A stretch of DNA of 64,000 nucleotides from the NCBI GenBank assembly GCA_029268515.1, contig JAQWNP010000017.1:124001-188000 (forward strand), read 5' to 3'. The notes beneath the pieces were generated by a model. It ran no database searches, was not told the DNA's origin, and was given only the letters and a program-made list of their open reading frames with translations. The position numbers and the translations under genes are program-made. Of this stretch, positions 27,780-36,645 are shown piece after piece. Origin of the DNA: Phycisphaerales bacterium. GTDB lineage: Bacteria > Planctomycetota > Phycisphaerae > Phycisphaerales > SM1A02. Positions within the stretch are counted from its first letter, which is position 1, and each line of letters opens with the position of its first letter.

Positions 27780-28295
27780 ATGAGTAAGAAAAAGCGGATT
27801 CGTCTGATCCTGACGGGCGGTACCATTGAGAAAACATATGACGAGCTTTCTGGCTCACTATCAAATCGTGTGAGCGTGTTGGATTACATGCTCAGTCAGT
27901 TGCAATTAGAGGGTGTCTCTTTGGATCGGCTCAGTCTGATGAATAAGGACAGCCGAGATATGACTGAAGAGGATCACGAGATGATTGCTGAGGCGGCTAT
28001 TGGTGCCACGGCCTCCTATGATGGTGTGGTGGTGCTTCATGGGACAGACCGACTGGCACATACGGGTGAGCGGATTGCCGTCGATTCTTCCATGCTCAAA
28101 AAACCGGTCGTTCTTACTGGTGCCATGCGACCTTGGATCCTTCGCAATACAGATGCCCGTCAGAACCTCACTGAGGCTCTTTTAGCAGTCATGCTTCTCG
28201 ATCCGGGGGTCTATGTGGCTATGCACAATAATGTGCTCCAGTTTCCAGGGGTGGTGAAGGACCGGGAACGGGGCCGGTTTGTCCGCAGCACTTGA
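27780..28295 (+). CDS. Single-domain asparaginase-like protein
   Basis: This 171-residue protein matches only the N-terminal domain of type I/II L-asparaginases (full enzymes are about 320-340 residues). It has the first active-site motif LTGGTIEKTYD (Thr12, Thr15), the second motif VVVLHGTDRLAHTG (Thr89, Asp90) and KKPVVLTGAMRP. The C-terminal domain, which completes the active site in the tetramer, is absent. Only 100 bases remain before the next gene, so it is not hidden by a frameshift. Similar one-domain proteins exist in other bacteria; whether they hydrolyse asparagine is unclear. A TAGGAAG sequence precedes the ATG. Confidence 0.85.
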   Translation: MSKKKRIRLILTGGTIEKTYDELSGSLSNRVSVLDYMLSQLQLEGVSLDRLSLMNKDSRDMTEEDHEMIAEAAIGATASYDGVVVLHGTDRLAHTGERIAVDSSMLKKPVVLTGAMRPWILRNTDARQNLTEALLAVMLLDPGVYVAMHNNVLQFPGVVKDRERGRFVRST

Positions 28296-28306
28296 CGAAT
28301 CGAGCT

Positions 28307-28329
28307 ACATGCCCACAATCGGGGCATGT
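28307..28329. other. Inverted repeat between asparaginase-like gene and OPT transporter gene
   Basis: ACATGCCC (28307-28314) and GGGCATGT (28322-28329) form a perfect eight-pair stem with a seven-base loop. No T run follows, so it may be a pause or processing hairpin or a protein-binding palindrome rather than a terminator. Confidence 0.4.
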
Positions 28330-28395
28330 TCCTGAAATGTCGGGCATCCTCACTGGAGGATCCGCACAGATGAGCCAGAAGACTGGAAACCAATA

Positions 28396-30648
28396 ATGCC
28401 ATCCCCCCAAGACACTGGCCCAGATAATCAAACGCCTTTTATTCCTGCGAGCAAGAATGTCCTTGAGATTTCTATCAAGGCACTGATTCTTGGCATCGTT
28501 CTAGCAGTTGTTCTTTCTGGTGCCAATGCATATCTCGGTCTCTTTGCAGGCATGACTGTGTCGGCATCGATTCCAGCAGCCATTATTTCGATGGCGTTAC
28601 TACGAATGTTCAAGCGTCGTAGTGTTTTGGAGAACAACATTGTTCAAACAGGGGCTTCTGCAGGCGAGTCTCTTGCTGCGGGTGTCGTGTTTACTTTTCC
28701 TGCCCTGGTTCTCATGGGAGCCTGGACTGACTTCAATTACTGGGAAACCACAATCATTGCCGCGTTAGGCGGTTTGTTGGGTGTTCTCTTTACGGTGCCA
28801 TTACGGCGTGCACTGATTGTCGACAAGCCGTTGAAGTTTCCTGAAGGTGTCGCAACCGCTGAACTTCTTAAGACCGGCGAAAAAGTCTCTGCTGGTGCGG
28901 CATGGAGCATTGTTCTTGGCACCTTGATTGGCGCTCTGTTTAAGCTGGGCGCCACCGGTTTTCACCTTTGGTCGGAAACGGTTGAAACAGCCAAGCGTGT
29001 CGGCGGAACGTTGACTGACGGTGTCACTGCAAAAGCAACGAGTTTGACCGGTGGATCTATTGTCTTCTTTGGGGCCAGCCTGTCCCCGGCCTTGATTGGT
29101 GTTGGCTATATCGTCGGTCTGAATATTGCACTCTTAGTGTGCATTGGTGGCGCTTTAAACTGGTATGTGGCAATTCCGGTCATGGCCAGTGATATGGAGT
29201 GGCCTACGTATGAGGTGAGTACCTACGAAGAATGGAGGCATTGGTCGGGTTCGGCGATCGCTGGCCAGGTCTTGACGGCCGCGAAGGGTGATGTGGTTGG
29301 TGTTGCTCTCGTGAATGCTCCCATTCCAGGCTTTGCCCTTACATCGGAGCCACAGTGGTTTGATTTTCCGGTTCATCCGGGATCAGATCAGGCTGGGCAA
29401 GCGGTCAGTGCTGATAAATGGGCCAATACGATCTGGTCTTCTCGAACGCGCTACCTTGGTGTCGGTGCGATGGTCATTGGAGGATTGTGGGCGCTGATAC
29501 GACTCTGGCGGAGTTTAATCCGTGGTGTGATGTCCGGGGTGGAATCGTACCGAGAGGTGCGCAGAAACGGTTCTACAACGGTCAAGCGTACCGAGCGTGA
29601 TACGCCAATGCAGTGGATCATGATTGCGCTCTTGGTTTCTGTGATACCGATTTACTTCATTTTTGTACTTGTGACCAATGGCTTGTGGGGAATCTCCGCC
29701 TTCATGGCGATCATTATGCTGATCGCAGGCTTCTTGTTCTCAGCGGTGGCGGCCTATATGGCAGGGCTTGTGGGTTCTTCCAATAATCCTATTTCGGGCG
29801 TGACTATTGCAACGTTACTCTTTGCATCGCTTCTGCTCTTAGCCGTTGGGATGGTTGGAAGTGATGGTGCCCGCGCTGCCGTTTTGATTGCAGCGGTTGT
29901 TTGCTGTGCTGCCGCTATTGGCGGCGATAATATGCAAGACCTGAAGGCGGGCCATATTCTTGGCGCTACGCCTTGGAAGCTGCAGATTATGCAATTTGTC
30001 GGGGTGCTTGCTGCGGCCTTCTTTATGGCGCCCATCCTCAATCTACTTTTGAAAGCCTATGGCATTGGCGATATCACTGTTCCGGGACAGGAACCGTTGG
30101 CCGCTCCACAGGCATCACTTATGCAATCGGTTGCCCAAGGTGTGTTCGAAGGCGGCCTTCCATGGAATATCATCTTTATGGGCATGGTGCTTGCAGCCAT
30201 TGTTATTGCCCTCGATCTTCTTTGTGAATGGCGTAACTTCCGATTCCGTCTGCCGGTACTCGCCGTTGCGGTCGGCGTCTATCTGCCAGTAGAACTGTCA
30301 ATTCCAATGCTTGCTGGAGGTTTGATCTCGGCCGCAGTCCATCCACGATTGCCAGATGAAGGTGATGAAATGGAAGGTGAGATGAAGGCCAACCTCATGG
30401 ATATGCGCCAAAGCGGTGAGCGCAACGGACTTCTGTTTGCGGCGGGTTTGATCACAGGTGAAGCGCTGCTGGGCATCATTTTGGCCATACCAATCGTGAT
30501 CTATAAAGGGAATCCGTTGGACCTCACCGCAATGGGTGGGACAGCAGCAGATGCATTCCCGCTCGACTGGATTGGTATCGTGTTGTTTGTACTGATTATG
30601 ATCATGCTTGTGCGTGTCGCGACAAGAGGTCTTTGGGCGAAGAAATAA
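28396..30648 (+). CDS. OPT-family oligopeptide transporter
   Basis: The 750-residue protein has about 16 membrane helices and the features of bacterial OPT transporters, which import oligopeptides (or metal-chelator complexes) with protons. The start region SIKALILGIVLAVVLSGANAYLGLFAGMTVSASIPAAI is diagnostic, followed by NNIVQTGASAGESLAAGVVFTFPALV. Later signature segments are GDNMQDLKAGHILGATPWKLQ and YLPVELSIPMLAGGLI. The last helix ends in a short basic tail. It is co-directional with the asparaginase-like gene and the POT transporter gene, forming a peptide and amino-acid uptake cluster. Confidence 0.93.
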   Translation: MPSPQDTGPDNQTPFIPASKNVLEISIKALILGIVLAVVLSGANAYLGLFAGMTVSASIPAAIISMALLRMFKRRSVLENNIVQTGASAGESLAAGVVFTFPALVLMGAWTDFNYWETTIIAALGGLLGVLFTVPLRRALIVDKPLKFPEGVATAELLKTGEKVSAGAAWSIVLGTLIGALFKLGATGFHLWSETVETAKRVGGTLTDGVTAKATSLTGGSIVFFGASLSPALIGVGYIVGLNIALLVCIGGALNWYVAIPVMASDMEWPTYEVSTYEEWRHWSGSAIAGQVLTAAKGDVVGVALVNAPIPGFALTSEPQWFDFPVHPGSDQAGQAVSADKWANTIWSSRTRYLGVGAMVIGGLWALIRLWRSLIRGVMSGVESYREVRRNGSTTVKRTERDTPMQWIMIALLVSVIPIYFIFVLVTNGLWGISAFMAIIMLIAGFLFSAVAAYMAGLVGSSNNPISGVTIATLLFASLLLLAVGMVGSDGARAAVLIAAVVCCAAAIGGDNMQDLKAGHILGATPWKLQIMQFVGVLAAAFFMAPILNLLLKAYGIGDITVPGQEPLAAPQASLMQSVAQGVFEGGLPWNIIFMGMVLAAIVIALDLLCEWRNFRFRLPVLAVAVGVYLPVELSIPMLAGGLISAAVHPRLPDEGDEMEGEMKANLMDMRQSGERNGLLFAAGLITGEALLGIILAIPIVIYKGNPLDLTAMGGTAADAFPLDWIGIVLFVLIMIMLVRVATRGLWAKK

Positions 30649-30682
30649 TTGAGTTTCGCTGCCGATGTAGGGGCGTCTTCCT

Positions 30683-32578
30683 ATGAGAAGCAAATATAGG
30701 ACCGCACCTGTTGAACAAAAAGGAATGCCGAAAGGCATTCCTTATATTGTTGGCAATGAATGTGCTGAGCGATTCAGTTACTACGGGATGCAAGGCATTC
30801 TGGTCATTTTCATGACCCGATTCCTCACCAATTCCGCGGGACAAGTCGACACGCTTTCCGGTGTTCAAGCACAAGAGGTCTTCCATTACTGGGCTGCTGC
30901 TGTATGGGGCATGCCAATATTAGGAGCAATCGTTGCCGACTGGTTGCTCGGTAAGTACATGACGATCATGACGTTCTCGATCGTCTATGTCGCGGGGCAT
31001 GCATCTCTTGCATTAATGGGGGTGCCTGGCGCTAATCAGGTTGTTGCACCGTTCACGTTCCTAGTGATAGGGCTTATTCTTGTTGCTTTTGGCGCTGGCG
31101 GCGTCAAGGCTTGTGTTGGTGCTCATGTGGGTGATCAGTTTGGGCAAATGAACCAACAGCTACTCTCACGTGTTTATAGTTGGTTTTACTTTGCCATTAA
31201 TCTGGGCTCGGCAGCTTCAGCGATCGTGACACCAATCTTACTTCACAATGCGGGTGTGGATTGGGCGTTTGGTGTTCCCGGTATTTTGATGGCACTGGCA
31301 ACGCTTATCTTCTGGTTAGGCCGTAAGAAGTATGCCCATATTCCACCAGGTGGATTGGGTTTTGTTAAAGAGGCGGTCAGTGGTGATGGGCTCAAGAGAA
31401 CGTTGGCTATCTGTCTCATCTTCATGTTTGCCATTCCATTTTGGTCGCTGTATTCCCAGATCGCATCAGCTTGGGTTGTTCAAGCAGAATCCATGGATCG
31501 AAAATGGCTTGGAGTCGATTGGTATCCATCTCAAATACAGTTCATTAATCCAGTTCTTATCTTGAGTATGATCCCCATCTTCTACTACGTCATCTATCCA
31601 ATGGTGAATAAAGTGATTCGCGTCACATCGTTGCGAAAGATTTCGGTTGGTTTGTTTATGATGGCGGCTGCATTCGTCATAAGTGCCTTGATTCAGGGGG
31701 CAATCAGTGGCGGACAGGTTGTCTCTGTGACTTCGCAGTCTCAGAATGAGCAATGGTCAGCAGAGAATGTACTCAAGGGCAAAGAGGGTGGCCCCGGTTG
31801 GCAGAGCGCCAAACTAGACAAAGCCGACGATGAGCGATCCCAAGATATTGTGATTCGACTTCGGGAATTCCGAAGCTGGGAAGTCGATCGTATCGAGATC
31901 AATCCGGCGCCGTATGGAAATGCTGCAGCCTCGCTTGATCTATCAAAAAGCGATTATGCCAAAGAAGTCAACATTCTAGTCGGTGATTCGCCTCAATCAG
32001 ATGATTGGCGAGAGGTCGCTACCGCAACGCTCAAAGCTGAGGGGACGTTTCAGTCCATTGAATTCAAGCCAACAAAAGCCAGTTACTTGATTGTGAGGGT
32101 TGTCTCAAATCATGGAGGAGACGCCGATGTGATTGGTCGCATTCGAGTCATGACCAGTGAGGCGATCCCGTCAGATGAAGCAGCTTCATTGTCGAGTCTG
32201 TCGTCCGATGTCGCTTCCATAGGAAGGCAGCCGAGTGTTGCTTGGCAGTTCTTGGCTTATGTCTTTCTGACCATCGCTGAAATTCTAGTATCGATCACAG
32301 CATTAGAAGTTGCCTACACGCAAGCACCTCTCAAACTCAAGTCGTTGGTGATGGGCATCTGGTATCTTGCGATCTCATTTGGCAACTTATTTACCGCGCT
32401 GGTTAATACATTCATACAGCAAGCAGACGGTACAAGTTTATTGCCGGGAGCAAGTTATTTCTGGTTCTTTGCCATTGTCATGTTGATTGATGCAGTTTGC
32501 TTTATCCCAATGCTATTTTTCTATAAGCCAAAGACCTATATGCAAGAGGGCACACCAGTCGATGGTGCGTCAAGCTAG
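30683..32578 (+). CDS. POT/PTR2-family proton-dependent peptide transporter with inserted discoidin-like domain
   Basis: The 631-residue protein belongs to the proton-coupled oligopeptide transporter family (major facilitator fold), which imports di- and tripeptides. The proton-coupling motif ExxERFxYYG is intact (ECAERFSYYG, residues 26-35), followed by GGVKACVGAHVGDQF and the FYFAINLGS helix of the PTR2 signature. Unlike standard POT proteins (about 450-500 residues), it has a soluble insert at about 345-495. The insert has a galactose-binding/discoidin-like pattern: NEQWSAENVLKG, then GWQSAKL, a beta core with SWEVDRIEINP, and LIVRVVSNHGG. The remaining helices are normal (AYVFLTIAEILVSITALEVAYTQAP). 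Confidence 0.92.
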   Translation: MRSKYRTAPVEQKGMPKGIPYIVGNECAERFSYYGMQGILVIFMTRFLTNSAGQVDTLSGVQAQEVFHYWAAAVWGMPILGAIVADWLLGKYMTIMTFSIVYVAGHASLALMGVPGANQVVAPFTFLVIGLILVAFGAGGVKACVGAHVGDQFGQMNQQLLSRVYSWFYFAINLGSAASAIVTPILLHNAGVDWAFGVPGILMALATLIFWLGRKKYAHIPPGGLGFVKEAVSGDGLKRTLAICLIFMFAIPFWSLYSQIASAWVVQAESMDRKWLGVDWYPSQIQFINPVLILSMIPIFYYVIYPMVNKVIRVTSLRKISVGLFMMAAAFVISALIQGAISGGQVVSVTSQSQNEQWSAENVLKGKEGGPGWQSAKLDKADDERSQDIVIRLREFRSWEVDRIEINPAPYGNAAASLDLSKSDYAKEVNILVGDSPQSDDWREVATATLKAEGTFQSIEFKPTKASYLIVRVVSNHGGDADVIGRIRVMTSEAIPSDEAASLSSLSSDVASIGRQPSVAWQFLAYVFLTIAEILVSITALEVAYTQAPLKLKSLVMGIWYLAISFGNLFTALVNTFIQQADGTSLLPGASYFWFFAIVMLIDAVCFIPMLFFYKPKTYMQEGTPVDGASS

Positions 32579-32615
32579 CCGCTTCTAGAATCAATTGATG
32601 AGCAGAGAAACTCGG

Positions 32616-33791
32616 TTAATCTTCAGTCAGTTCTCGGAATGCTGAGATAGAGATAAGCCGTTCATTTGGGGACAAAAGAAGATACGGCGCGGTCTTACTC
32701 GATGTGGCCCGAGGAATTTGTAGGCCAGAAATGAGTGAGGCCTCAGCATTACTATCTTTAATAGACTCACGAAGAAGTTGCGTCTTTGTGGCAACAATCA
32801 AGGTGTCTGGAGTTGGGCCTCGCACGGCGCCAATGGAGTTTGGTGCAAGCATCATGGGTGAGAATTCTGGCCCCGCAAATGGCGCCCACATCGCCATGCG
32901 ATAGCGTGAGGGGTGGAAGAACAGAAGTTGCTCACGATTATCCGCCGCCATCACCATGTCAGCGGGTTGGCCAATGAGCATTTGATAAGCCGTTCTCGCT
33001 GTCGCATTTTTTGCGAGGGGTAGTACGCGTTTGGATTGACGCGCTGCTGCGGCGGAGGATGCTTCTACGTACACAAGATCGAGCAGGCCACTACGCAGCT
33101 TTATGAAGAACAGACCATCGCGGTATCCTGACCAAAATGGCATGAGTAGATCTGCAGATGGTTGGCTCTGGACCCATTGGCTGGCTCCGGTTCGAATGAC
33201 TAATTCAAAATGTTGAGCGCCTTTTAGACGGCGAGCATAAGCAAGTTGTCCGTTGGGGCCGAATGCTGCTTGTGTATTGATGTGTTCATTGCGAACAAGC
33301 CAGCTGATTTTTCCAGAATTCCAATCGACGAGTCCAATCCACCGCGATCCATTGGGCTGAATAGACTCGACTAGAAAACCATCATTATTACTGCCTCGAC
33401 CTAACAGTAAGGGTTGGTCGAGCGTGAGATGCTGAGCCATGGTTCTATTGATTGGATCGAGTGTCCATATTTTCATACGGGTGGCTGATGATGGGTCAGC
33501 ATTTGGATCTGCTAAGACCATTGGCCAAGTCGGCGCCACCCCGGATTCGACCGCAAGGAAGCGTCCGTCTGGGCTCACTAAGGGTAATGCAAGCATGTCA
33601 TAGTCGACCGATCCAAGACGCCAGATCGCAACGGTGGCACCACTGACCGAACTTTGGTTACTCGGCACCGCAGTCATTCCGATCGCTGGTTTTTCGTCTT
33701 CGGTTTCGTCGGATTTCGGTGTTGTTTGGCAACCAATCGCCAAAATGAACGCACCGGCGATAACGAGCAAGCTATTTTGAACCGGGGTCAT
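32616..33791 (-). CDS. Putative lipoprotein, last gene of the T2SS operon
   Basis: The 391-residue protein starts with a lipoprotein-type signal peptide (ILAIGC, Cys20). The mature part is beta-rich with repeated blade-like segments, for example ALPLVSPDGRFLAVE, MKIWTLDP, FGPNGQLAYARRL and LLSPNERLISI, which suggests a beta-propeller of WD40/TolB type. I recognise no named family. It starts 15 bases after gspD stops and is probably co-transcribed, so a role in secretion, such as a secretin pilot or accessory outer-membrane factor, is conceivable. That is inference from position only. Confidence 0.68.
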   Translation of the reverse strand: MTPVQNSLLVIAGAFILAIGCQTTPKSDETEDEKPAIGMTAVPSNQSSVSGATVAIWRLGSVDYDMLALPLVSPDGRFLAVESGVAPTWPMVLADPNADPSSATRMKIWTLDPINRTMAQHLTLDQPLLLGRGSNNDGFLVESIQPNGSRWIGLVDWNSGKISWLVRNEHINTQAAFGPNGQLAYARRLKGAQHFELVIRTGASQWVQSQPSADLLMPFWSGYRDGLFFIKLRSGLLDLVYVEASSAAAARQSKRVLPLAKNATARTAYQMLIGQPADMVMAADNREQLLFFHPSRYRMAMWAPFAGPEFSPMMLAPNSIGAVRGPTPDTLIVATKTQLLRESIKDSNAEASLISGLQIPRATSSKTAPYLLLSPNERLISISAFRELTED

Positions 33792-33806
33792 AAATCTTAT
33801 TATCCA

Positions 33807-36617
33807 TTATTCGCCAGACGAACTCTCTTTTGTAGGTTCTAAGAGATCTTCCCAGTCATCCTGATCAAGCCCGCGTTCAGTTGTTGTTTCGGGCTTTGTT
33901 TTTGAACTACTGTCCTGGTCATTAGGAATCACTGGAGGCAGTGGTAGGTCGGGTTCATCTAAATCAATGACGCCTTCTTGTTCGAGATGGCGAAGCTGTC
34001 TTTCAGTAATTGGTACCTGCGAATTTTCGTATGGGCTTATCTCACCAAAGCGGGCCTCTTTCATTTGGTCCTTGAAAGCGGCATCAAGTGGACGCGACAG
34101 AAGCTCCAGACGCTCGAGGAAAATCTTGTTGTAGTTATCGTAGTTGTCGGATGGAGAATGGACGACGGTGGGCGTTATGAAAGCCAACAACTCCTTGCGC
34201 TCTTTGATGTCTTCATTCGAATTGAAGAGCTCGCCAATAAAGGGGATGTCACCAAGCAAGGGTATCTTGCGATTCGTCTCAGATTCCAGCTCTGTAATAA
34301 TGCCTGAAATGACAACTGTTTGCCGGTTTTCAACAATGACCTGTGAGGTCGTTTGGCGACGGTTGATAATCGAAGCGCCAAATTCCTTTTCCGTGCTGAG
34401 ATCTGCAAGGGTGAGGTTGATTTCTAGATCAACATCGCCAACGGAAGTAATTCTCGGCCGGACATTGAGCTGAACGCCGACAGAGCGGTACTCATAGCTC
34501 TGATTCTGGACGCCAGTTTCCAGTAACTGTGTATCCGTGAGTGTCGGAACATCCTTGCCATCGAAGAAGACCGCTTCTTCGTTGTCAGACGTGAAGATTC
34601 GAGGTTCTTGAAGAATTCTAATATCAGTGAGCTCAGCAAGCGCCTGAATGACCACATTCACACTGGTGCCAATATCAAGCGTTGATGTAGAGAAGACGCC
34701 GCCCAAGAATTCGGCCATGTTGAATGCGCCAGTGACACCGCCCGCTACTCTATTGTCAGCCAGGGAACTAGAGGCAATGTCGTCATTGCCGATCCTGACG
34801 CCCAGCGCAAAATCATCACCGAGTCTTACTTCAACAATTGTTGCAGTAATCATGACCTGCCTTGATGGTTGATCAAAGGCCATAACAAGATCACGAATTG
34901 GTTGTTCAAGAGATGCAGGGCAAAGCACCGAGAGGGCATTGCGGCGAATAATAGGCACAATACGCACCTTGCCGATCAATGATGACTCCGGTGATTGATC
35001 AGCATTATCCGCGTTCTGACGTCCACCCGACTGCCAAGGGAACGTAATCTCACCACCTTCGGTTGCCTCTCGTCCAGTTCCTGCCTGTTCCAGTTCAGTA
35101 TCCGCTGGTTGTCCACTGAGTCCTTCATCTGGGCGAGAGAGCCCGCTACCTGAACCTCTTTCAGCCAGTAGCACGTTTAGTTCTTCTGCCAGGCGGACTG
35201 CATCTGCATTTTCAAGTTCAATCACAAACGGAAGTCCAGCTGCGGCCGGTTGATCAATCTCTTCAATGATCGAATCAAGAAACGCGAAGCTCTCTTCTGT
35301 TTTGCACACAACAAGAAGGGCGTTCTTGTCAGGGAAGGCCTCAAAACGGTAGATGCCGCTCAGGCTCGTGAGTGAGTTCTGGTTGCCTTGTCCGCCGCCA
35401 CCACCACCACCACCGCCGCCGGAGGATTGGTCAAGTACATTGTTGAGAATATCACGTACCTCTATCGGATCGGCATACTTCAACACGTAAAGTCTCTGGG
35501 TGCCCTTGGGGCGAGGTAGATCCCATTGAGTCTTAATGAGTTCGGCAATCTTGGCAACAATCTCAGGTGCTGAAGAAATGGTGACCGTGTTCTGTTGAAC
35601 GTTCACCGCAACTCGTAGTTCAACATCGAGTCCTGAAACGCTCCGCGCGTTGCCACTATTTGATCTGCTCGTATTGCCCCGACTTGATGAGCCACGATTT
35701 GATGAGGAGGATCGGTTTGTGCTTGATTCTTCAAAAAGATCAGCGATGTTCTCGCTCACGCTTTCAGCATCAGCATGCTTGAGTCTGAACGTTCTTATCT
35801 CGGTATTGACCCACAGTTGATCAAGTTCATTGATTACTTCTTGCACTTGCTGGCACAAGCCAATATCACCTAATACAACAATTTGATTTGATGTTTCATC
35901 AACTGAAATTGTTGCGTATTGGGGCCGGATTTCTTCGAATTGTTCGACAATTGCTTCGGCAGGACTTTGCTTGACAGCAAAGACCTTGAGAACGATTGAG
36001 CCGCGGTCCAGTCTACCCATGATTGATTCACTGGCTGGAATGACTGGTATAGAACCGAGTTGTTCATTGATTTTACTGAGCGTGCCAATAATGATGACAT
36101 CTTCTCGTTCGATGACCGCAACATTCTGTAGCTTGAATGCATTGAATATAAGATCAAGTGCTTCATTGGCGGGCACGGGCTTATCATTCATGATCGTAAT
36201 TGTCGCATTCTTGAGCGTCGTTTTCTGATCGAGTGGAATAACAATCTTGCCAGTGATTTCCGCGATGAAGGGGAGGGTTTCCTCAACCGTTGCGGCATTG
36301 AATGTCAGTGGCACCATGCCCTCTGGTACATCGCGCCGACCGTTCATGCTGCGTGAAGTACGCATATCAACTTGCAGATACTCAGCATCCTTGGGGTCAG
36401 AGGAGGGTTCCTGAGCTTCTTCTTTGTCAGCTTCATTTACTGGAGCCTCTGTCGCAGGCTCAGCGTCCGTATTGGTAGCGACATCAGCCGGTGTATCATT
36501 TTCCGATGCAGAGGGAGAAGCACTGCTAGGTGGAACAGGCGAAGGTCGCTCGTCATCACCTTGTGCAGAGGCAGCAATCAATGCGGTTAAGAGCAGTGCA
36601 ATTGGTCTAGATCTCAC
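33807..36617 (-). CDS. gspD: Type II secretion system secretin GspD
   Basis: GspD forms the outer-membrane channel of the T2SS. From the GTG at 36617 (AAGGAGAGG just upstream) the 936-residue protein has a signal peptide (ALLLTALIAASAQG) and an acidic linker. N-domains follow: N0 about 100-185, N1 205-268, N2 272-365, N3 372-455 and an extra one 463-583. The secretin domain spans about 590-860 and contains the signature VVISGIITE and KIPLLGDIPFIGELF. The tail is acidic and Ser-rich. Low-complexity inserts interrupt N2 (Ser/Arg/Asn-rich) and N3 (ten Gly). An upstream ATG at 36656 would place the signal peptide 13 residues deeper. Confidence 0.95.
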   Translation of the reverse strand: MRSRPIALLLTALIAASAQGDDERPSPVPPSSASPSASENDTPADVATNTDAEPATEAPVNEADKEEAQEPSSDPKDAEYLQVDMRTSRSMNGRRDVPEGMVPLTFNAATVEETLPFIAEITGKIVIPLDQKTTLKNATITIMNDKPVPANEALDLIFNAFKLQNVAVIEREDVIIIGTLSKINEQLGSIPVIPASESIMGRLDRGSIVLKVFAVKQSPAEAIVEQFEEIRPQYATISVDETSNQIVVLGDIGLCQQVQEVINELDQLWVNTEIRTFRLKHADAESVSENIADLFEESSTNRSSSSNRGSSSRGNTSRSNSGNARSVSGLDVELRVAVNVQQNTVTISSAPEIVAKIAELIKTQWDLPRPKGTQRLYVLKYADPIEVRDILNNVLDQSSGGGGGGGGGGQGNQNSLTSLSGIYRFEAFPDKNALLVVCKTEESFAFLDSIIEEIDQPAAAGLPFVIELENADAVRLAEELNVLLAERGSGSGLSRPDEGLSGQPADTELEQAGTGREATEGGEITFPWQSGGRQNADNADQSPESSLIGKVRIVPIIRRNALSVLCPASLEQPIRDLVMAFDQPSRQVMITATIVEVRLGDDFALGVRIGNDDIASSSLADNRVAGGVTGAFNMAEFLGGVFSTSTLDIGTSVNVVIQALAELTDIRILQEPRIFTSDNEEAVFFDGKDVPTLTDTQLLETGVQNQSYEYRSVGVQLNVRPRITSVGDVDLEINLTLADLSTEKEFGASIINRRQTTSQVIVENRQTVVISGIITELESETNRKIPLLGDIPFIGELFNSNEDIKERKELLAFITPTVVHSPSDNYDNYNKIFLERLELLSRPLDAAFKDQMKEARFGEISPYENSQVPITERQLRHLEQEGVIDLDEPDLPLPPVIPNDQDSSSKTKPETTTERGLDQDDWEDLLEPTKESSSGE

Positions 36618-36645
36618 GTTCCTCTCCTTCGAGGCAGATTGGGTT

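Noticed and set aside
27780-28395. Asparaginase as a frameshifted pseudogene
   Set aside because: Only 100 bases remain before the next gene, too few for the missing domain, and the visible domain is intact with its active-site motifs.
28219-28431. Antisense frame with CPDCGH that looks like a zinc ribbon
   Set aside because: It overlaps the end of the asparaginase-like gene, has no ribosome-binding site and no further family features; the motif arises from the inverted repeat at 28307-28329.
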